Notes under the pieces: generated by a model | What the model was told of the DNA's origin: nothing | What the model saw: only the letters and a program-made list of their open reading frames with translations | Databases searched by the model: none | Shown: in pieces, positions 3,711 through 8,618 of the stretch | Position numbering within the stretch: position 1 is the stretch's first letter | How the letters are laid out: each line of letters begins with the position of its first letter | Made by a program: the position numbers and the translations under genes | NCBI GenBank assembly: GCA_002400675.1 | Contig: NVQY01000182.1 | Location: 1 to 8,618 of the forward strand | Length of the DNA stretch: 8,618 nt | Direction: 5' to 3' | Source: Paracoccaceae bacterium | GTDB taxonomy: Bacteria; Pseudomonadota; Alphaproteobacteria; Rhodobacterales; Rhodobacteraceae

Positions 3711-6074
3711 TCAGAACGGCACATCATCGCTGGCGCTGATAAACCGCGAGACGATTTTCTTGGTGCCGGCCTTTTCAAAGGCGATTTCCAGCTTGTCACC
3801 CTCGATCGACACAATCGCGCCATAGCCGAACTTCTGGTGGAAGACCCGCTGGCCCTCGGTAAAGCTGGACACGGCGTTGAGGTCGATCACCGTATTGCTG
3901 GCCTCGCGTGGTTTGGAAATGCCGTGGTCCCCGGCGCGTTTCTGCAAGCGTCGCCAGCCGGGAGAGTTATAGACGTTGGCCTCGGCCACGCGGGCCTCTA
4001 TGCCCTGCCCCGCGCCCTGCCCGCCCCGGTTCATGCCCGCCGCGCCATAATTGCCGCCATAAAGCCCCGGCGGGGTCAGCACGTCCACATGTTCAGGCGG
4101 CAATTCGTCGATGAAGCGCGACGGCAGCGCCGATTGCCATTGGCCGAATATCATCCGGTTGGAAACAAACGACACGGTGCAGATTTCCTCGGCGCGGGTG
4201 ATGCCGACGTAGGCAAGGCGGCGTTCCTCTTCCAGCCCTTTGATGCCGGATTCGTCCATGGAGCGTTGCGACGGGAACAGCCCGTCCTCCCAGCCCGGCA
4301 GGAACACGGCGGGAAATTCCAGCCCCTTGGCGGCGTGCAGGGTCATGATCGACACTTTTTCTTCGTCGCCGCCCTGTTCGTTGTCCATGATCAGGCTGAT
4401 GTGTTCAAGAAAGCCTTGCAGGTTCTCGAACCCTTCCAGCGCCTTGACCAGCTCCTTGAGGTTTTCCAGCCGCCCCGGTGCCTCGGGCGTCTTGTTGTTC
4501 TGCCACATGGCGGTATAGCCGGATTCGTCCAGCGCGATTTCCGCCAGTTCCACGTGGCTTTGGCCGGGATCAGCCACCAGCCGCCCCCAGCGCGCCAGAT
4601 CAGCCACAAGTTTGGCCAGTTCCACCCCGCCTTTGCCTTTGATCAGGCCCCCTGCGACCGCGAGGCGCGCGCCTTCGACCAGCGACACGCCGTTTTCACG
4701 GGCGGTTTTCTGGATGGTCTGCTGCGCCTTGTCGCCAAGGCCGCGTTTGGGGGTGTTGACGATACGTTCAAACGCCAGATCGTCGTCGGGGCTGGTGATG
4801 ACACGGAAATAGGCCATGGCATCGCGGATTTCCATCCGTTCATAAAACCGCGGCCCGCCGATCACCCGGTAGGGCAGGCCGATGGTCAGAAACCGGTCCT
4901 CGAACGCACGCATCTGGTGCGAGGCACGCACAAGGATCGCCATGCTGTCCAGCCCGATGGGGCGCAGGCCACGGGTGCCGGATTGCATCGCTTCGACCTC
5001 GTCACCGATCCAGCGGGCTTCTTCCTCGCCGTCCATATGGCCGATCAGGCGCAGCTTTTCGCCCTCGGTGGCCTCGGTCCAAAGGGTCTTGCCAAGGCGC
5101 CCTTCGTTGCCGGCAATCACCGCGCTGGCAGCGGCCAGAATATGCGGGGTGCTGCGGTAGTTCTGTTCAAGGCGCACCACATGCGCGCCGGGGAAGTCCT
5201 TTTCAAACCGCAGGATATTGCCCACCTCGGCCCCGCGCCAGCCATAAATCGACTGGTCGTCATCGCCCACGCAACAGATGTTCTTGTGCCCCGCCGCCAG
5301 CAGGCGCAGCCACAGGTATTGTGCGACATTGGTATCCTGATATTCGTCCACAAGGATGTAGCGGAACCAGCGTTGGTATTGTTCCAGCACATCGGCGTGG
5401 GTCTGGAATATCGTCACCACATGCAGCAAGAGGTCGCCAAAATCGACGGCGTTCAGTTCCTTCAGGCGGGTTTGATACTGGGCGTATAGTTCGATGCCCT
5501 TGTGGTTATAGGCGCCGGCGTCGGCGGTCGGCACTTTGTCGGGGGTGAACGCGCGGTTCTTCCAGCCGTCGATGATCCCGGCCAGTTGACGCGCGGGCCA
5601 GCGTTTGTCGTCAATGTTGCTGGCACCCACCAGTTGTTTCAGCAGGCGCAGCTGATCATCAGAATCCAGAATGGTGAAATTCGATTTCAACCCGGCCAGT
5701 TCGGCGTGACGGCGCAGCAGCTTGGCACAGATCGAATGGAAGGTGCCAAGCCACGGCATGCCCTCTATCGACTGGCCCAGCATCTGGCCCACGCGGTTTT
5801 TCATCTCGCGCGCGGCCTTGTTGGTAAAGGTCACGGCCAGCACTTCGTTCGGGCGCGCGGTGCCGGTGTTGAGGATATGCACGATGCGCGCGGTCAGGGC
5901 GCGGGTTTTGCCGGTCCCTGCCCCCGCCAGCATCAGAACCGGACCATTCATGGTCTCAACCGCCTCGCGTTGGGCCGGGTTCAGCCCGTCCAAATAGGGC
6001 GTGGAGCGCGCGGCCATGGCGCGCGCGGAAAGTGATGCGCCTTCAAAGGCGTCCATTTCGTCAAAACTGCTCAT
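3711..6074 (-). CDS. uvrD: UvrD/PcrA-type ATP-dependent 3'-5' DNA helicase
   Basis: This superfamily 1 helicase unwinds DNA in nucleotide excision and mismatch repair and removes proteins from DNA. The 787-residue product (from this start) has Walker A AGAGTGKT at 50-57, motif Ia AVTFTNKAAREMK, TFHSICAKLLRRHAE, Walker B ILVDEYQDTN, motif III VGDDDQSIYGWRGA, motif IV LEQNYRST, motif V IMTLHAAKGLEFPAVFLPGW and motif VI RRLAYVGITRAEE. A Gly-rich linker leads to a C-terminal Tudor-like domain (HQKFGYGAIVSIEGDKLEIAF), which in PcrA/UvrD contacts RNA polymerase. The start is uncertain. ATG at 6072-6074 gives MSSFDEMDAFEG, which looks like the family N-terminus; an in-frame ATG at 6114-6116 would add 14 hydrophobic residues. 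Neither has a clear ribosome site. The gene is convergent with the CcsR array. Confidence 0.95.
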   Translation of the reverse strand: MSSFDEMDAFEGASLSARAMAARSTPYLDGLNPAQREAVETMNGPVLMLAGAGTGKTRALTARIVHILNTGTARPNEVLAVTFTNKAAREMKNRVGQMLGQSIEGMPWLGTFHSICAKLLRRHAELAGLKSNFTILDSDDQLRLLKQLVGASNIDDKRWPARQLAGIIDGWKNRAFTPDKVPTADAGAYNHKGIELYAQYQTRLKELNAVDFGDLLLHVVTIFQTHADVLEQYQRWFRYILVDEYQDTNVAQYLWLRLLAAGHKNICCVGDDDQSIYGWRGAEVGNILRFEKDFPGAHVVRLEQNYRSTPHILAAASAVIAGNEGRLGKTLWTEATEGEKLRLIGHMDGEEEARWIGDEVEAMQSGTRGLRPIGLDSMAILVRASHQMRAFEDRFLTIGLPYRVIGGPRFYERMEIRDAMAYFRVITSPDDDLAFERIVNTPKRGLGDKAQQTIQKTARENGVSLVEGARLAVAGGLIKGKGGVELAKLVADLARWGRLVADPGQSHVELAEIALDESGYTAMWQNNKTPEAPGRLENLKELVKALEGFENLQGFLEHISLIMDNEQGGDEEKVSIMTLHAAKGLEFPAVFLPGWEDGLFPSQRSMDESGIKGLEEERRLAYVGITRAEEICTVSFVSNRMIFGQWQSALPSRFIDELPPEHVDVLTPPGLYGGNYGAAGMNRGGQGAGQGIEARVAEANVYNSPGWRRLQKRAGDHGISKPREASNTVIDLNAVSSFTEGQRVFHQKFGYGAIVSIEGDKLEIAFEKAGTKKIVSRFISASDDVPF

Positions 6075-6214
6075 GGGGACAAAACATAAGGCCATGTGCG
6101 CAAAAGGGAAAGCCATGTTCGGTAAATGTTCTTCGGGTTTTTATGAAAGTCCTGCGTGGGTCCGCGCCCTTGCCCGGAACATGCGCCGGCCACATGTAGA
6201 CAGGGTGTATTGGC

Positions 6215-6224
6215 AAAAGGAGGG
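6215..6224 (+). promoter_or_regulatory. Strong ribosome binding site that fixes the start at 6229
   Basis: AAAAGGAGGG includes a full AAGGAGG (6217-6223), 5 nt before ATG at 6229. The frame stays open upstream to 6001, but this site and the signal peptide that begins here decide the start. Confidence 0.88.
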
Positions 6225-6228
6225 CGTT

Positions 6229-6768
6229 ATGTTCCGACGGATAATCATGGTTGCTGGGTGGCTGATGGCCCTTGCCCCGGCGGCGTGGGCACATAGTTTC
6301 AACGTGGTTATGGTGGTGCCGGACGATCTGGCGCAGGGTCTGCGCGATGACATGGTGGCGGCGTTTCTGGTGGCCTCAGAGGAACGCGATGGCCATGCAA
6401 ACGAAGAATCGGACGGGCATCTGGGGGGCCTGGATGTGTATATCACCCTGGCTGCAATGGGGGACCGCGCGCGGATAGGTGCCGCCGGCCCGGATATTCT
6501 GGCGCTGCCGCTGGCGGGGGATGCAAGGTCGGGGGACGCGGTGATTCTGCGGGCGATGGACGTAGGGTCGCCGCAAGCCACCGGGTTTCTCAACAGCGCT
6601 GCGGGGGTGGATTTTGCCCCCTTCGCGGATCGTTTCGCCGACCGTGCGGGCCGCGCTCCGGGGGCCGAGGCCACCGCCGCCTATCTGGCCGCGCGTCGCA
6701 TTGATCTGGCCGTTCGGCAGTTGCAGAGTGTCGATGATCGCGCCAAACTGGCGGACCTGCTGAAATAG
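6229..6768 (+). CDS. Small secreted protein of unknown function, periplasmic-binding-protein-like
   Basis: This 179-residue protein starts with a clear Sec signal peptide: MFRR, a hydrophobic core at about 5-18, and a probable cleavage after AWA at residues 20-22. The mature start HSFNVVMVVPDDLAQGLRDD, followed by FLVASEERDGH and GGLDVYITLA, recalls the first strands of type I periplasmic ligand-binding proteins of ABC transporters (branched-chain amino acid type). At 157 mature residues it is less than half their usual size, and there is no transporter gene nearby. The C-terminal half is alanine-rich and helical, with no cysteines or obvious catalytic motif. I do not recognise a named family. 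It has a perfect ribosome site and lies 38 nt before the alpha-hydroxy-acid dehydrogenase gene on the same strand, so cotranscription is likely. Confidence 0.75.
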   Translation: MFRRIIMVAGWLMALAPAAWAHSFNVVMVVPDDLAQGLRDDMVAAFLVASEERDGHANEESDGHLGGLDVYITLAAMGDRARIGAAGPDILALPLAGDARSGDAVILRAMDVGSPQATGFLNSAAGVDFAPFADRFADRAGRAPGAEATAAYLAARRIDLAVRQLQSVDDRAKLADLLK

Positions 6769-6806
6769 CATGGTGCTGACCCCGGCGGTGCAGTATTCAT
6801 GCGGCC

Positions 6807-7970
6807 ATGGACCTGCACAGCACTTATCCCGGCCTGTCTGACCTTAAGGCGCGCGCGCAAAAGCGCCTGCCAAAGTTCGTGTGGGAATACCTTGACAGCG
6901 GCACCGGGGTCGAGGCCACCAAGGCCCGCAACCGTGCCGCTCTTGACCGGGTTGGGTTTCTGCCCTCTATCCTGCATGGGCCGCAAGAGGTGGACCTGAG
7001 CACGCAGTTTCTGGGACAGGAGTACGCCGCGCCCTTTGGAATGGCCCCGCTTGGCATGTCCGGGTTGGTCTGGCCCGATGCGGAACCCATTCTGGCGCGC
7101 ACTGCCGCCACCGCCGCCCTGCCCTATTGCCTGTCCACCGTGGCCACCCGCCACCCCGAGGATATGGCCGAACATCTGGGGCCAAACGCGTGGTTTCAGC
7201 TGTATCCGCCCAAGAACGAGGACACCCGGCGCGACCTGCTGGACCGGGTGCGCGCCGCCGGGTTCTCTACTTTGGTGCTGACGGTGGACATTCCTGTGGC
7301 CTCGCGGCGCGAACGCCAGACCCGGTCGGGGCTGACACAACCGCCTAAACTGACCCCGCGCCTGTTGGCGCAGATCGCCACCTGTCCGGTCTGGGCGATG
7401 GGCATGGCGCGGCAGGTGGCGGGGGGCTTGGGCATGCCGCGCATGCGCACGCTGGATAAATACCTGACCGGCGCCAGCCAGAGCCTGCCAAGCACGGCGC
7501 ATATTGGTTATGTCCTGCGCGCATCGCCGAATTACGATTATGTGCGCTGGCTGCGCGACAACTGGCAGGGGCCATTCATCGTCAAAGGGGTGATGCGGGC
7601 CGAGGACGCCGCGCCGCTGGAAGCGATCGGCGTTGATGCGCTTTGGGTGTCCAATCACGCGGGACGTCAGTTCGACGGTGCCCCCGCCACAATCGAAGTA
7701 TTGCCGGAAATCCGCGCCGCAACCCGCCTGCCGCTGGTGTTTGACAGTGGTATCGAAGGCGGTTTGGACATACTGCGCGCGCTGGCGCTGGGGGCGGATT
7801 TTGTCATGCTGGGCCGCGCGTTCCACTTTGGTCTGGCGGCGTTGGGGGCGCGCGGCCCGGCGCATGTGATCGACGTTCTGGCCAAGGACATGGCAGCGAA
7901 TATGGGGCAGTTGGGGGTGGTCGCGCCGGTCAATCTGCCGGCGCCGATCATCCTTGATCGTCTGAGCTGA
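6807..7970 (+). CDS. lldD: FMN-dependent alpha-hydroxy-acid dehydrogenase, L-lactate dehydrogenase type
   Basis: This enzyme oxidises an L-2-hydroxy acid, most likely L-lactate, to the 2-oxo acid, passing electrons through FMN to the respiratory chain or to oxygen. The 387-residue protein is full length for the family and appears as one TIM barrel. Key residues match glycolate oxidase and LldD: Tyr28 (FVWEYLDSGTG), the FMN-binding APLGMSGL, the WFQLY stretch, Asp161 in TVDIP, Lys260 (IVKG), the catalytic base His284 and substrate arginine Arg287 (SNHAGRQFDG), and the phosphate loop DSGIEGGLDI with GRAFHFGL. The start ATG at 6807 is the only usable one before an in-frame TGA at 6777-6779, although no good ribosome site precedes it. 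No lactate permease or regulator gene is adjacent. Substrate is inferred; other 2-hydroxy acids are possible. Confidence 0.9.
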   Translation: MDLHSTYPGLSDLKARAQKRLPKFVWEYLDSGTGVEATKARNRAALDRVGFLPSILHGPQEVDLSTQFLGQEYAAPFGMAPLGMSGLVWPDAEPILARTAATAALPYCLSTVATRHPEDMAEHLGPNAWFQLYPPKNEDTRRDLLDRVRAAGFSTLVLTVDIPVASRRERQTRSGLTQPPKLTPRLLAQIATCPVWAMGMARQVAGGLGMPRMRTLDKYLTGASQSLPSTAHIGYVLRASPNYDYVRWLRDNWQGPFIVKGVMRAEDAAPLEAIGVDALWVSNHAGRQFDGAPATIEVLPEIRAATRLPLVFDSGIEGGLDILRALALGADFVMLGRAFHFGLAALGARGPAHVIDVLAKDMAANMGQLGVVAPVNLPAPIILDRLS

Positions 7971-7981
7971 AGACCTTCAGC
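7966..7981 (+). terminator. Weak hairpin at the end of lldD
   Basis: GCTGAAG-AC-CTTCAGC is a perfect inverted repeat that overlaps the stop codon; it would fold as a 6-bp stem with a GACC loop. No T-run follows, so it may protect the 3' end or attenuate rather than terminate. Confidence 0.35.
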
Positions 7982-7994
7982 GGTTGCGCAATCA

Positions 7995-8023
7995 TTGCCG
8001 CAGTGCAGAAATTTCCGTTTACT
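7995..8023 (+). promoter_or_regulatory. Candidate pyc promoter with nearby palindromes
   Basis: TTGCCG (7995-8000) and TTTACT (8018-8023) are 17 bp apart and would give a leader of about 60 nt for pyc. Just upstream lie two overlapping palindromes, TTGCGCAA (7984-7991) and GCAAT-C-ATTGC (7988-7998), which could be a regulator site touching the -35. The match to consensus is moderate at best. Confidence 0.3.
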
Positions 8024-8090
8024 CATGCGGCGATCCGGTTAAGAGTTCGCCCGAATCCGCCCAAAACTACCCCAAACCCAGAGGCCGCCC

Positions 8091-8618
8091 ATGACCGATT
8101 TCAAAAAGATCCTGATTGCCAACCGAGGCGAAATCGCCATTCGCATCATGCGCGCCGCCAATGAAATGGGCAAACGCACGGTCGCGGTCTACGCCGAAGA
8201 GGACAAGCTGGGCCTGCACCGGTTCAAGGCGGACGAGGCCTACCGGATCGGTGAAGGGCTGGGTCCGGTCGCGGCATACCTGAGCATCCAGGAGATCATC
8301 CGCGTCGCCAGGATGTCGGGCGCCGATGCCATCCATCCGGGCTATGGCCTCTTGTCCGAAAATCCCGACTTCGTGGATGCATGCGACGCAGCGGGCATCA
8401 CCTTCATAGGCCCCAGGGCGGCAACGATGCGCGCGCTGGGCGACAAGGCGAGCGCACGCAAGGTCGCGATCGAGGCCGGCGTTCCCGTTATTCCCGCGAC
8501 GGACGTGCTGGGCGATGATTTCGACGCGATCGCCAAGGAGGCCAGCGTCATCGGCTATCCGCTGATGCTCAAGGCCTCATCGGGCGGCGGGGGACGCGGG
8601 ATGCGCCCGATCAACGGC
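8091..8618 (+). CDS. pyc: Pyruvate carboxylase, N-terminal 176 codons (partial)
   Basis: Pyruvate carboxylase is a biotin enzyme making oxaloacetate from pyruvate, bicarbonate and ATP to refill the TCA cycle. The visible part is the biotin carboxylase N-domain and the beginning of the ATP-grasp: KKILIANRGEIAIRIMRAAN at 5-24, YAEEDKLGLHRFKADEAY, AIHPGYGLLSENPDF, FIGPRAATMRALGDKASAR, and the glycine-rich ATP loop GGGGRGMR near the edge. The words EEDKLGLHRFKADEAY and GEGLGPVAAYLS favour pyruvate carboxylase over acetyl- or propionyl-CoA carboxylase subunits. The start at 8091 has AGAGG at 8080-8084, 6 nt away. In the glycine-rich loop Ser replaces the Trp I expect in related enzymes (ASSGGGG rather than ASWGGGG). 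The carboxyltransferase and biotin domains lie beyond the window. Confidence 0.93.
   Translation, partial: MTDFKKILIANRGEIAIRIMRAANEMGKRTVAVYAEEDKLGLHRFKADEAYRIGEGLGPVAAYLSIQEIIRVARMSGADAIHPGYGLLSENPDFVDACDAAGITFIGPRAATMRALGDKASARKVAIEAGVPVIPATDVLGDDFDAIAKEASVIGYPLMLKASSGGGGRGMRPING

Noticed and set aside
3669..5489. A 606-codon open frame on the plus strand
   Set aside because: It is antisense to the well-supported uvrD gene. Its composition is what a GC-rich coding strand gives in a mirrored frame, and no domain is recognisable.
6681..7865. A 394-codon open frame on the minus strand
   Set aside because: It lies opposite the dehydrogenase gene, whose catalytic motifs are intact; the product is Arg/Gln-rich without any family motif.

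Overview
The window reads as chromosomal DNA of an alphaproteobacterium of the order Rhodobacterales (Rhodobacter/Roseobacter type). The basis is the high GC content, the recognisable FtsI, MraZ, UvrD and pyruvate carboxylase proteins, and above all an arrangement otherwise known to me from Rhodobacter sphaeroides: an sRNA-bearing leader in front of the division and cell wall (dcw) cluster, next to a DUF1127 gene followed by tandem CUCCUCCC-loop sRNAs.

Left part (1-2456, minus strand): the start of the dcw operon, mraZ - rsmH - ftsL - ftsI. The genes are tightly packed: 4 nt between mraZ and rsmH, and ATGA overlaps for rsmH/ftsL and ftsL/ftsI. ftsI runs off the left edge.

Middle part (2457-3710): a regulatory and RNA-rich region. 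On the minus strand there is a good sigma70-type promoter (about 2731-2760), then a roughly 268-nt leader holding a probable UpsM-type sRNA (about 2511-2724). The sRNA ends in a strong intrinsic terminator, so mraZ expression should need read-through. Three groups of MraZ-box-like TGGGA-N5 repeats in 10-bp phase lie over and upstream of this promoter. On the plus strand is a 73-aa DUF1127 gene (CcaF1-like), followed by four hairpins, each showing a C/T-rich anti-Shine-Dalgarno loop (CcsR-like). The last hairpin is also the terminator.

Right part (3711-8618): a UvrD/PcrA-type helicase gene on the minus strand, convergent with the sRNA array. Divergent from it are a small secreted protein of unknown function (resembling a shortened ligand-binding domain), an FMN-dependent alpha-hydroxy-acid (L-lactate type) dehydrogenase, and the first 176 codons of pyruvate carboxylase. 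Lactate to pyruvate to oxaloacetate is a plausible metabolic theme for these last two genes, but an intergenic gap with a weak hairpin and a candidate promoter suggests separate transcription.

The most interesting part is 2457-3690, where stress-type sRNAs, an RNA-binding-type DUF1127 protein and the division-cluster promoter sit back to back. Its components match described Rhodobacter systems, so the homologies are not new. The three-cluster MraZ-box layout and the four-hairpin loop variants are the details worth checking.
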